Source: DASWID01 sp049682815 (GTDB lineage: Bacteria; Desulfobacterota_D; UBA1144; Nemesobacterales; CSP1-2). From it: 30,628 nt of DNA. A program made the position numbers and the translations under genes. The notes under the pieces were generated by a model. That model had not been told where the DNA came from. It was given only the letters and a program-made list of their open reading frames with translations, and made no database searches. Location of the stretch: contig JBAUII010000067.1 in assembly GCA_049682815.1 (NCBI GenBank), positions 1 to 30,628 of the forward strand. The letters run 5' to 3'. This document shows, piece after piece, positions 8,050-17,076 of this stretch (the first letter of the stretch is position 1; each line of letters starts with the position of its first letter).

Positions 8050-10170
8050 TTAGATAAAAAGCGGTGCAAGAACGAGTGTTATCGTGGATAATAGCTTTAT
8101 CAGTACGTGAATCGACGGCCCAGCCGTGTCCTTAAACGGGTCGCCCACCGTATCCCCCACAACAGACGCCTTATGTGTCTCTGACCTCTTTCCTCCGTAC
8201 ACCCCCGTTTCAATAAATTTCTTGGCATTATCCCACGCGCCTCCCCCATTATTCATTAGCGTTGCGAGAAGAATTCCACTTATAGTCCCAACCATTAGAA
8301 AGGCAGCCACGGTTTCAGCACCGAGTCCAAATTGCCTGAAGATAAGTCCCACCGCTATAGGCATGCCAACGGCCAGGATTCCCGGAGGAACCATTTCCTT
8401 GAGCGCGCCCTTAGTTACAATATCGACGCACCTGGCATAATCTGGCTTCGAAGTTCCCTGAAGTATTCCTGGATCTTCCTTAAATTGTGCTCGAACGTCG
8501 CCTATAACATAGTAAGCGGCGCGGGCAACGGCTCTGATTGCGAGGGCGCTGAAAAGGAATACAAGCATGGCGCCGAGAAGACCACCCACAAATACCTCTA
8601 CCTTTGCTATGTCTACCGAATGAAAAGCCTTGCCAGTGATATGAGAAACCTCATCCATATATGCCGAGAAAAGCAGAAAAGCGGCAAGTGCGGCAGACCC
8701 TATCGCATATCCCTTGGTGAGCGCTTTGGTCGTATTTCCAACGGCGTCAAGCCTGTCAGTTTTTACCCTGATCTCCTCCGGTTGTTTGCTCATCTCAACT
8801 ATCCCGCCGGCATTATCTGTAATTGGTCCAAAGGTGTCCATGGCGAGAATGTAGGCCGCTGTACCCAGCATACCCATTGTGGCAATTGCCGTACCATAAA
8901 GGCCGGCGCTCGTTGTTGAGATATTTGTGAATTCCCTAAGTCCATGAACACCGCAGAAATATGATCCCACCAATGCGGCGGATATTGCTATTACGGGGAG
9001 TGCCGTGCACTCAAGTCCGACTGATAGACCAGCGATAATGTTAGTAGCAGGTCCAGTCTGAGAGGCTTCTGCAATAAACTGCACCGGTCTATATCTGTAT
9101 TCTGTATAATACTGCGTTATAAAAACGAATAATATGCTTGTAACAATTCCAATCACGCCCGCGACGAAGAGCCAGAAATTATTATTTAGGAGTATATATG
9201 TGGCAATGTAGAAACCAATGGCGGCCAATATACAGGCGACATAGTATCCCCGGTTCAATGCGGACATCGGGTCTTCCTTCTCATCCTTTAATCCAACTAA
9301 AGCCACGCCAATCATGCTTGCTATAAGTCCAAAGGCACGGGCGACCAGTGGAAAGAATATCCCCTTTATGCCGAAAAGAGGGAATAGTGCTACCCCAAGG
9401 ATCATAGCCCCGATGTTCTCTGCCGCAGTGGATTCAAAGAGGTCTGCGCCTCTCCCCGCACAGTCACCAACATTATCGCCAACAAGGTCTGCGATAACCG
9501 CTGGGTTTCGGGGATCGTCTTCGGGAATCCCTGCCTCTACCTTTCCCACCAGGTCTGCACCTACGTCAGCAGCTTTGGTGTAAATTCCTCCACCGAGCTG
9601 TGCAAATAGGGCAACGAAGCTCGCTCCAAATCCGTATCCAACAATTAGAAAGGGCACCCGTTTTACAACCTCAGGGTCATTGGAAGAGCCGCCATAGAGT
9701 ACGAATAGAATCCCGACTCCGAGAAGGCTCATGGCAACTATTGTAATCCCTGAAACGGCACCACCCCGAAGAGAAATTCTAAGGGCCTTATCCACACTAG
9801 ATCGAACGGCGCTTGCCGTGCGGATATTTGACCTTATTGCAATCCACATCCCTATGTACCCAGCGATTCCCGAGCTGCCCGCACCGAAAAGAAAAGCCAC
9901 GGTCGTTCGCCATGCCATATCGTGATCCCCCTTTGCGAACCAGTAGAGAATAAAGATTAGAGCGGCGAGTGCGATGCTCAGCATTATGATTGTTGAATAC
10001 TGCCGCCTGAGGAAAGCTTCTGCTCCTTCTTTTATGGCATTGCTTATAGCCTGCATTGCCGAAGTTCCCGTATCTTGACTTAAAACAAATCTTGTCAGGT
10101 ATCCTGCATAACCCAATGAAATTATGCTTATTCCCAATATTACCACGATGAGTATATGGCTCATTTCCAT
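8050..10170 (-). CDS. hppA: Membrane-bound H+-translocating pyrophosphatase (K+-independent type)
   Basis: A 706-residue integral membrane ion pump that couples hydrolysis of cytoplasmic pyrophosphate to proton export. The substrate-binding stretch is intact at residues 202-247 (DVGADLVGKVE, then DPRNPAVIADLVGDNVGDCAG), as are the C-terminal pair NNGGGAWDNAKK and GDTVGDPFKDTAGPS. Around 16 hydrophobic segments fit the family. In GNTTKALTKG the Lys at about residue 482 replaces the Ala of K+-dependent enzymes, and family work links that Lys to K+ independence. The start is ATG at 10170, with AGAGGTG eight bases upstream. It is transcribed alone, with a long gene-poor stretch before it. Confidence 0.96.
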   Translation of the reverse strand: MEMSHILIVVILGISIISLGYAGYLTRFVLSQDTGTSAMQAISNAIKEGAEAFLRRQYSTIIMLSIALAALIFILYWFAKGDHDMAWRTTVAFLFGAGSSGIAGYIGMWIAIRSNIRTASAVRSSVDKALRISLRGGAVSGITIVAMSLLGVGILFVLYGGSSNDPEVVKRVPFLIVGYGFGASFVALFAQLGGGIYTKAADVGADLVGKVEAGIPEDDPRNPAVIADLVGDNVGDCAGRGADLFESTAAENIGAMILGVALFPLFGIKGIFFPLVARAFGLIASMIGVALVGLKDEKEDPMSALNRGYYVACILAAIGFYIATYILLNNNFWLFVAGVIGIVTSILFVFITQYYTEYRYRPVQFIAEASQTGPATNIIAGLSVGLECTALPVIAISAALVGSYFCGVHGLREFTNISTTSAGLYGTAIATMGMLGTAAYILAMDTFGPITDNAGGIVEMSKQPEEIRVKTDRLDAVGNTTKALTKGYAIGSAALAAFLLFSAYMDEVSHITGKAFHSVDIAKVEVFVGGLLGAMLVFLFSALAIRAVARAAYYVIGDVRAQFKEDPGILQGTSKPDYARCVDIVTKGALKEMVPPGILAVGMPIAVGLIFRQFGLGAETVAAFLMVGTISGILLATLMNNGGGAWDNAKKFIETGVYGGKRSETHKASVVGDTVGDPFKDTAGPSIHVLIKLLSTITLVLAPLFI

Positions 10171-11007
10171 TTATCACGCACCTCTTTTTTTGATATGCGA
10201 GGATAGCTCAGTTTATTTCTTCATGTCCTAATCGAAAAGAAATTAACCAGCCACAGGGTTCTTTGGAGCGAAAATGCTAAGTATGGATTTGAGTTGAAAG
10301 GCTCTACCAGGTCAGAGTCATCGAACCGAGTGTGTGTTAACTTAGTCCGTTGGTTCGTCACCAAATGAAACAAACTAGGGATTCTACCCTCCTGGGATGA
10401 AGAACAGTATCAGAAAAATATAAATTGTCAACTTCCCAAGCGTACCCTTATTATTGATTAAAGTTAAAAAAGATTATGGTTTCGCGGGGTCCCCAAAAAT
10501 GAGCGATCATTTAGGATACGAGGTAAGCCCAGACGCTGACCTTTCTCTTTACGGCGGCCTTGTTTTGAACAAATACCTCAACCTAGGGACCCATCACAGG
10601 GAACCTTGCCACATAGCTCCTGATCTTCCATTGGCTACCACGCCATGACGCGCTTCCCGCGACTTCAATGAAGTTAGTACTCTGAGGCCCTGGAAGGTTT
10701 TCCTCGAGGTTAGCGTATCTCCTAGCCCCCATTTCTCCTCCGGTGCTGAATGCAAAGATAACACGGAGATCTACAGGGGGTTCATCTCCCTCTTTCTGCG
10801 TAAACCGCACAAAAATATTGATATATCGATATCAATCACTGTTCTTATACGGCGGTTTGCTTATTCCAACGTTATCGGGCACATCCTCATCAGTCATAAA
10901 TTTCAAAACCTTGGTACACGCGTAACAACAATCCCTTCGTTGCCGCCCGCGGCTCTTTTAACAGCCATTCTTACACGTCCATGATTGTATATCCTTCTTA
11001 ATTCTAC
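10171..11007. other. Gene-poor stretch of 837 bases with possible coding debris
   Basis: No convincing intact gene, tRNA or repeat array is seen. On the minus strand some frames read like worn protein. An open frame at 10583-10810 contains VDLRVIFAFSTGGEMGARRY. Upstream, two different frames read MAVKRAAGGNEGIVV and then TKVLKFMTDEDVPDNVGI before stops, as if one gene had been frameshifted. I do not recognise the family, and the evidence for a pseudogene is weak. The first part, next to hppA, presumably holds its promoter, but I cannot point to one with confidence. Confidence 0.35.
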
Positions 11008-11376
11008 TCAGTCAAACAGTTTGACCTTAAGCATAGCGCCGCCCATTACCTTATCTACCTTAATCACTCCCAGCGATAGCCGGCACCTGTCAAGGTAAGA
11101 CTTCTCCCGGGATAGTTTCTTGTCCCAAGCCATCTTCTCCCTAACTATCTCATTAAAGTCAAACTGCTGAATAAAAGGCTCGCTTAGTTGAATCAATTCA
11201 AATGTCTCTTCCGAAGGATTCCTGTCTTCATAAGCGGTCACCTCATCCTTCAGATGGATGTCCTGTTTCTTTAACCACTTGTCATTCCTCTCTGAGGTTT
11301 GTGTGGTAGTTTCCTGAGCCATCAGATTTGTGGGGATTATGATGAGTAAAACAAGAGCAAAGAGTGAGATATTCAT
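11008..11376 (-). CDS. Small exported protein of unknown function
   Basis: A protein of about 122 residues with a clear Sec signal peptide (hydrophobic FALVLLIIIPTNLMA followed by Gln), then a highly charged, soluble mature part (KWLKKQDIHLKDEV, REKMAWDKKLSREK). No cysteine lipobox is seen. A GTG three codons earlier (11385) is in frame, but the GGGGGAG ribosome site sits only two bases from it. The ATG at 11376 has eleven bases of spacing and gives a better signal peptide, so I prefer it. No family is recognised. It diverges from the giant plus-strand gene at 11821, with about 440 bases of shared upstream region. Confidence 0.65.
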   Translation of the reverse strand: MNISLFALVLLIIIPTNLMAQETTTQTSERNDKWLKKQDIHLKDEVTAYEDRNPSEETFELIQLSEPFIQQFDFNEIVREKMAWDKKLSREKSYLDRCRLSLGVIKVDKVMGGAMLKVKLFD

Positions 11377-11580
11377 GTCTTTCACGACTCCCCCGATAAA
11401 ATAACCCTCCTTACCAGAATATTATTTCACAAATGGTTTGTCAATAGTTTTTTTTAGACCGATTAATAGGTTGTTACGAAGGTTTGCCCTGGTGGTTTAG
11501 GATTGAACATCATTTTTGCCGAATACTCATCCATAAGAATCAAAGTAATATCCAGCTTTCTCCAAAGACTAATGGTATTG

Positions 11581-11625
11581 ATATGGGGGACGGACACTTC
11601 TTCTACAAGTTTCTGTCCCCCATAT
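11581..11625. repeat. Hairpin repeat related to the one at 4787
   Basis: The arms ATATGGGGGAC and GTCCCCCATAT are perfectly complementary, with a 23-base loop containing CACTTCTTCTACAAG. The pattern GGGGAC-GGACACTT ... TTCTGTCCCC parallels the hairpin at 4787-4827 read on the other strand, so both are copies of one mobile or REP-like family. Confidence 0.65.
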
Positions 11626-11750
11626 AATGTAGATGATGTAGATGAAAGACCGATATGACTGGGGAAGCGATATTACGTAACTTGTTGTAAATATTAACTT
11701 TAATAGTATTTACTCAGTCGGATCAAAAAAAGTCGGATCAAAAAAAAGTG

Positions 11751-11779
11751 TTTACTTTGGAGCAAAGCTGTGCTATAAA
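11751..11779 (+). promoter_or_regulatory. Sigma-70-like promoter of giant gene copy 1
   Basis: TTTACT (11751-11756), a 17-base spacer and TATAAA (11774-11779). The same boxes with the same 17-base spacing occur in front of copy 2 at 17838-17866, while the flanking bases have drifted more. That conservation is the main support. The ribosome site GGAGGGG lies at 11809-11815, before ATG 11821. Confidence 0.65.
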
Positions 11780-11820
11780 GTAGAATCAATCTAAAAAAAG
11801 CTCTGAGTGGAGGGGGCTCA

Positions 11821-14800
11821 ATGAAAAATAAAAGGTCCTTATTATATACGGCTCTTTTTATCTACACGACGGCTTCGGTCTTCGTCGCTTCATCGTTTAT
11901 GGGCGGCGCGCAAAATGGAGATAACACGGCTCGACAGGCTGGCACGGCGCTGACTGAAACCGATTTCGTGAAAGATCCATCCTTATTCGCCGTTCCCGAG
12001 GCGGGAGTGGTGGCGACATTTCTCGAGAATCCAAATTCCACGTTTGAGCCAGGTGACACTGGAGCAGTAGGAATGGACATTATTCCTTTCAAATACGCGA
12101 GGGGTATGAATCAAACCTTCTGCTGGCAGGATGACAACAAGGAATCCAGGCATTTTATGACCCTTGTGGAGACCAATGGAACCGAAGTGCTGAGGGTGGA
12201 GGCTAACGGGGCCTGCCTAACTGAATTCATAAACGAAGGCAATTATGAGATGCGTATACAGCATGACGACAGCGGTGAAGGGGTAATTGCCACAGTATTT
12301 TCCATCCCTGAAGGGGATGCGGATAATTCGTTCGAAACAGTTCTGAGTACAGACAAATGCGGGGGATGCGACCTGAGCGGGGCCAATTTCAGCGATGCAG
12401 TCCTTACTGATACAGATCTGCATGGGGCTGACCTTACCGGCGCCGATCTCTCTGGCGCCGATCTCAGTGGCACAAACCTGAGTGATGCGCTTCTGGCTGG
12501 CGCTGATCTGACGGGTGCGAACCTGACCGGCGCCGACCTCAGCGGGGCGGATTTAACCGATGCGCTGACCGCAAACGCTAATTTCACGGAAGCTAACCTG
12601 ACGCACGCGATTTCCTTTGATCAGACTAAATCAGGGGAAGAATCCATTACGGCCCAGGAAGAGCCCGAAGCACCTGGCCCGGAGCCATGCCCAAACGGGA
12701 ATCTGAGACCAACGGCTGGGGACATAGTGATAGATCATACTTGCAACGTACCGGCTGGCACCTATCAGTACGGAAATATCAACATCATAAAAGGCGGCAC
12801 CTTAAACTTTCAGGACGAGAACATTAACTTCTGGGCAAAGTCTATATTGATTCAAAATGAAGGGAGCCTGATCGCCGGTACCCAACAGAATCCCATCGGC
12901 ACAAACGGACAAATCACCATACATCTTTACGGTAAGGAGCAAGGTCTTGGGGGAAAGGGAATCACGTGTAAGACTGCCGATAATCAGACTGATGGGATGT
13001 GCGGCGTCGACAAAAACATCTGGATGAGAAACGATCCACCTAACCCCAATGCCTGCACCCCGGATAGTCTGCCGGGGCCTGTAAGTGATTGTTTCTACCG
13101 GTATCACCCACTTCCGGTTGACACCGGAGATGATAATGGCTACTTTGGCTACAAGGTGATCTCCGTTTCATACGGCGGCACTCTCCAATTATTCGGCAAA
13201 AAGGGCGCAACGTATCCCGATACGAATCCGGACCCTTCTAAATCCGGCAAAAGCTGGGTCAGGCTTGCTGCGGACCTGAAAGGAGGGGAGTCCCAGCTAA
13301 CGGTCGATGATCATCTAAACCCGGTTGATTGGAAAAAGGATGATCTTATAGTCGTTACTACTACGGATTATCTGCCGGCCCACTCCGAGCGGCTTACGAT
13401 TAAAGCAAACCCGACTATGAAGGATATGAGCGGTAACACTATTATCGAAGTGAATGAAAAGATCCAGTATCCTCATAGTGGCACGGCGTACGATCTGAGC
13501 TCTGTTCCCAGCCGTCTCGGATTAGCCTTCACAAAGGCTGAAACACGTGCCGCCGTGGCGCTCCTTACGAGGAGCATACGTATTGTTTCCGGGTGCAATA
13601 GCGATAGCATCGCCGACTGCAAGCTCGATTGCGGATACGATGACTGTTTCCCCGTATCTCAGGGTTTTATTGGTGGACATACCATCGCCAGGCAGGGTTT
13701 TAAGACCTTCCAGGTACAGGGCGTTGAGTTCTATCAGTTGGGTCAGGGCGGACGATTGGGACACTATCCTGTCCACTTCCATGTGGCACGTAAGACTCCT
13801 AAAGACACGTTCGTAAAGGATTGTTCTGTACACGATTCTATGACGCGATGGATTACCCTTCACGCAACCCAAGACGTGCTCCTTGCGAGAAACGTAGGTT
13901 ATATGTCCACAGGTCATGGCTATTACCTAGAGGACGGCACTGAGATAAACAACAGACTATATTCCAACATAGGCATACTCGCCCGCTCGGCTGCCGACAA
14001 TGCCCAGAACCCCCGAAAGGTGCCGGGCATTCTCTCTTCCCCGAAAGTATGCTCCGGCGCACAGACAAAGATCTGTAAGTCTAACGCTGATTGCACCGGC
14101 ATGGAGGGGACCTGCATCTTGCCGCCCACGTTTCCCTTCCTATCTGATTGGGTTCACCCAACCGTATTCTGGTTCATGAACGGCTGGAATGACGTTGAGT
14201 ACAACATGGCAGCCGGCGCCGGCGCCTGTGGAGCATGCTATTGGCCTGTCCTGGGCTCGATAAGCACGTTTTCGAAGAATCTGAAGTGGGACTCCTACGC
14301 CTCCATCCAGAAAGGTACGGGCCGGGGCGGTACCGCACCCATTAAAAAGTTCAAGGGCAACTACTGCACGACCGCGATGAACTCCTTCAATTCCACGCCG
14401 GACACGGCCTCATGTCATGGTGTCATTGATGGGTCTGTACGACTAAACCAGATCGAGAACTCCTTAGCCCCCGCACCAAATCCTGACAGAGGAGCGGAGA
14501 CCCATTATCCAACAGTCACTCAAACCCTTCCGGCTTATACAAAGTGTGATGCAACTGATTGCGGCTCGGTCCAGTTATGTGCCATCGATAATAGGAGTGT
14601 CTGCATGGTCACAGTACTCGATAGATATACCTCCTCCTTTAACTGGGTGGAGACAAACTTCTCGGCAATATGGCTCCGACCGCGCTGGTTCCTCGTCCAG
14701 AATAGCGTGATTACAGACGTTCAGAACGCGGGGTTAACCTTTGTCACCGGGGGAGACTATACTCATTCATCCGTAATATCCGGCAACTGGATGCTTGCGA

Positions 14801-16947
14801 GAAAGAATGTCTTCATAGGAAACACCCAGCAGAATAACGCGTTCGCCTCCAACGCTGGACCGTTTGTCAAGGGGGGCCTCAAATGTGAAAACTCAGAGAC
14901 CAACTATTGCATCTCTCGAGATCAGGGCATAACCATGCCACTTTCCAATTTCGGCATGAACCAACGCTTTTTTAATATATACGACGGGCCTTCACTTCAG
15001 GACTCAAACGCCTACCTGGATATCAAGAAGACCTTCATCGACGACTGCACTTTTCCAAACAACAACCAGCAGTGCAATAACAGTGAGTGGATGTACGGGA
15101 GAGTCCTGGGGGTTCCCGGTGATGCAGGCCAAAAGAAGGGCTACTTGCCGAACGCCGCAATAGCCTGGAAACAGCAGAACGGATTTTATTATCCCCCTGC
15201 CTTTCACTCGAAAAACCTATTCTTCGACGAAAGACAGTCACCCCACGGTGTCGACATCCGCCACTTCGTCATCGAACCCCTGTTTGCGCCCGAAACAGCA
15301 AATACGTGGTTTAAAACAAGCGCTGAAGTGAAAGACCATTACGCCCAATGGAATGATGCGATGTTCGACAATTTCACTGCAATAGACCGGCAGACCATAC
15401 TCAACGACGACGACGGCTCTCTTACGGGGCTAAGCACTACGGTATCAGTGAATGAAGATGTCTTTTTCAATGCCCCGGTTGAAACTGTGGAGTGCAGGTC
15501 TGACGGCACTGCGAAAACGAGTCCCTATGAGCATGTGACAACTGTCGTTTATCCCGGATGCGCGTCCAACGGAACCTGTGGCGCAGACAAAATGTCCTGC
15601 ACACAGGATGATGTTTGCCATTGCCTTAGAGACATTTGCGATGATACCTGCGACTGGTGTAGGAATTGTACATCCACTGGTCCCACCCCCTGCTACGGCG
15701 TCCCACTGTACCGCCAATTTCTTACGAAGTCTGAAAATGATATGAGGATGAAAGGACAAGAACCGGACACGAAGATTCGTATGATGGGACCCTCCGTGTT
15801 TGGACGCATCAATCTGACTACGAATCATGGAAAATACTACATCTCTACGACAGATGGAGCCATGCAGCAGAGCCCCACCCCTCTCAAGAGCATCTTCAGG
15901 AAAGGTGACAAATATTATGTCTTCCTGGTATATGCCAAACCCAGTGCCAGGCAGACATACCAGATTTACGTTGGGGCTAATGCCAATCTAAACTCGGATT
16001 TTCCGCAAAACGTAGAGGCTGTTGGGGCAAACCTGGCGACCAAAGCCCTGGCATTTGATAGCATTTGCGCAAAACTGGATTCCTCGTTATGTGAGAAAGA
16101 TTCGACCACTATGACCGACTTCCCCAAAAATTGGGAGAGGCACTACGACAGTGCCACCGGAATATTGACCGTAACGATGGACCTCAGCAACTTTAAGACG
16201 CAGTTCGATAATGCCAGGCAGGATATTTGTCAGCCCGGGACATTTTGTACACCGTCGGGCAACCAGTGCCAATGCTCCTCTTCGCTTGACCCTGAGCTCA
16301 AAAAAGAGTGTGATGATGGTAAGATTTGCAGTGAATGGGCTGTCAAGGACATCGATTGCCCCGTTTTTGCAGTTACAGAAAATAATAATCTGGCGAGGCT
16401 TTCCCGTTGCGTCGGGTTTTCGTTCACGATTCCTAGTGATGGGAACTTCGTTGCAGATGGAAAGGATCACAGGCCCAAAGATACCGACCCATGTTTTCCG
16501 AAAAATATGGACTGGAACGTGGCGTGGGATTGCGTTAAGGAACCTCTCGCAGGGGCTTGCGCAAGTCCGAATAACCGTCCGATTCCGGAGACCCAGTTTT
16601 GCACCGATAACAAAACGCCCATTTGCGGCGCAAACGTTGTCATGGGTACCGAGGGAGACGATCTACTCACGGGAACCCCGGAGAGCAACATCATCTATGG
16701 ATTGGGCGGGAACGACATAATCGAAGGCAGGAATGGTAGCGACTGGATATCGGGCGGTCCCGGGGACGACGAGATCAGGGGTGGTAGAGGAGACGACATC
16801 ATTTTTGGCGAGGAGGGTGATGACTTCATAAAGGGCGGAGGCGGTACAGACGAGCTTGACGGGGGCTCCGAGGCTGACGTTGTCAAGGGGGGTACCGGGA
16901 AGGATATCTGCGTTGAGGGAGAGGATGTGAGAGGTTGCGAACAATGA
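11821..16947 (+). CDS. Giant exported pentapeptide-repeat / G8 / beta-helix protein with C-terminal RTX tail (copy 1)
   Basis: A 1708-residue exported protein. Residues 1-30 are a signal peptide. Residues about 180-265 are pentapeptide repeats of the A(D/N)LxG type. A G8 domain follows (about 296-525: GGTLNF, GQITIHLYG, WKKDDLIVVTTTDY). About 540-780 is a right-handed beta-helix core like that of vertebrate CEMIP/TMEM2 and PKHD1L1 (RQGFKTFQVQGVEFYQLGQ, YPVHFHVARKT, GHGYYLEDGTE). A long middle part is rich in cysteine (CKSNADC and DTCDWCRNC types). Residues 1608-1700 hold RTX nonapeptides (GGNDIIEG, GGPGDDEI, GGRGDDII) that bind calcium. CEMIP and TMEM2 are linked to hyaluronan breakdown; whether this protein binds or cuts a polysaccharide is only inference. 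It is followed by a four-helix membrane protein, and the whole unit is repeated downstream. Confidence 0.85.
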   Translation: MKNKRSLLYTALFIYTTASVFVASSFMGGAQNGDNTARQAGTALTETDFVKDPSLFAVPEAGVVATFLENPNSTFEPGDTGAVGMDIIPFKYARGMNQTFCWQDDNKESRHFMTLVETNGTEVLRVEANGACLTEFINEGNYEMRIQHDDSGEGVIATVFSIPEGDADNSFETVLSTDKCGGCDLSGANFSDAVLTDTDLHGADLTGADLSGADLSGTNLSDALLAGADLTGANLTGADLSGADLTDALTANANFTEANLTHAISFDQTKSGEESITAQEEPEAPGPEPCPNGNLRPTAGDIVIDHTCNVPAGTYQYGNINIIKGGTLNFQDENINFWAKSILIQNEGSLIAGTQQNPIGTNGQITIHLYGKEQGLGGKGITCKTADNQTDGMCGVDKNIWMRNDPPNPNACTPDSLPGPVSDCFYRYHPLPVDTGDDNGYFGYKVISVSYGGTLQLFGKKGATYPDTNPDPSKSGKSWVRLAADLKGGESQLTVDDHLNPVDWKKDDLIVVTTTDYLPAHSERLTIKANPTMKDMSGNTIIEVNEKIQYPHSGTAYDLSSVPSRLGLAFTKAETRAAVALLTRSIRIVSGCNSDSIADCKLDCGYDDCFPVSQGFIGGHTIARQGFKTFQVQGVEFYQLGQGGRLGHYPVHFHVARKTPKDTFVKDCSVHDSMTRWITLHATQDVLLARNVGYMSTGHGYYLEDGTEINNRLYSNIGILARSAADNAQNPRKVPGILSSPKVCSGAQTKICKSNADCTGMEGTCILPPTFPFLSDWVHPTVFWFMNGWNDVEYNMAAGAGACGACYWPVLGSISTFSKNLKWDSYASIQKGTGRGGTAPIKKFKGNYCTTAMNSFNSTPDTASCHGVIDGSVRLNQIENSLAPAPNPDRGAETHYPTVTQTLPAYTKCDATDCGSVQLCAIDNRSVCMVTVLDRYTSSFNWVETNFSAIWLRPRWFLVQNSVITDVQNAGLTFVTGGDYTHSSVISGNWMLARKNVFIGNTQQNNAFASNAGPFVKGGLKCENSETNYCISRDQGITMPLSNFGMNQRFFNIYDGPSLQDSNAYLDIKKTFIDDCTFPNNNQQCNNSEWMYGRVLGVPGDAGQKKGYLPNAAIAWKQQNGFYYPPAFHSKNLFFDERQSPHGVDIRHFVIEPLFAPETANTWFKTSAEVKDHYAQWNDAMFDNFTAIDRQTILNDDDGSLTGLSTTVSVNEDVFFNAPVETVECRSDGTAKTSPYEHVTTVVYPGCASNGTCGADKMSCTQDDVCHCLRDICDDTCDWCRNCTSTGPTPCYGVPLYRQFLTKSENDMRMKGQEPDTKIRMMGPSVFGRINLTTNHGKYYISTTDGAMQQSPTPLKSIFRKGDKYYVFLVYAKPSARQTYQIYVGANANLNSDFPQNVEAVGANLATKALAFDSICAKLDSSLCEKDSTTMTDFPKNWERHYDSATGILTVTMDLSNFKTQFDNARQDICQPGTFCTPSGNQCQCSSSLDPELKKECDDGKICSEWAVKDIDCPVFAVTENNNLARLSRCVGFSFTIPSDGNFVADGKDHRPKDTDPCFPKNMDWNVAWDCVKEPLAGACASPNNRPIPETQFCTDNKTPICGANVVMGTEGDDLLTGTPESNIIYGLGGNDIIEGRNGSDWISGGPGDDEIRGGRGDDIIFGEEGDDFIKGGGGTDELDGGSEADVVKGGTGKDICVEGEDVRGCEQ

Positions 16948-16993
16948 TCTTGACATTAGAATAGCGAATCTTAGAATCCCCCTTGGGAAAATA

Positions 16994-17029
16994 TCCTCCC
17001 CTTTTCTAAAAGGGGAGTTAGAGGGGATT
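16994..17029. repeat. REP-like hairpin between the two genes of cassette 1
   Basis: CTCCCCTTTT and AAAAGGGGAG form the stem, followed by TTAGAGGGGATT. The same element sits at the matching place in cassette 2 (23194-23228) and elsewhere in the window. It lies inside a probable operon, between the giant gene and the membrane-protein gene, so it may stabilise or trim the mRNA. Confidence 0.75.
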
Positions 17030-17076
17030 GAAACCACTTCATCAGCGAGCGTCAAACAGGAAGGAGGATTCACTTG

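Larger units (their letters stand above)
11386..11820. promoter_or_regulatory. Upstream region of cassette copy 1: hairpin element and 15-bp tandem repeat
   Basis: This 435-base divergent spacer contains a perfect 11-bp inverted repeat, ATATGGGGGAC (11581-11591) with GTCCCCCATAT (11615-11625). From about 11650 the sequence is recognisably similar to that upstream of copy 2 (from about 17750). AGTCGGATCAAAAAA occurs twice in direct tandem at 11716-11730 and 11731-11745, while copy 2 has only one related unit. The promoter and ribosome site of the giant gene follow. Confidence 0.7.

Noticed and set aside
10190..10345. tRNA-like sequence (GAGGATAGCTCAGTT near 10200)
   Set aside because: Only the D-arm-like string fits; no matching acceptor stem, anticodon arm or TpsiC arm could be found.
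10454..10648. Small plus-strand gene upstream of hppA
   Set aside because: There is no ribosome site or recognisable protein pattern, and it overlaps a minus-strand frame that reads better.
12243..12587. Antisense open frame rich in RSAPVRSAP-type repeats opposite the pentapeptide region
   Set aside because: It is the mirror image of the GADLSGADL-coding repeats on the plus strand; the same shadow appears opposite copy 2 at 18328-19026.
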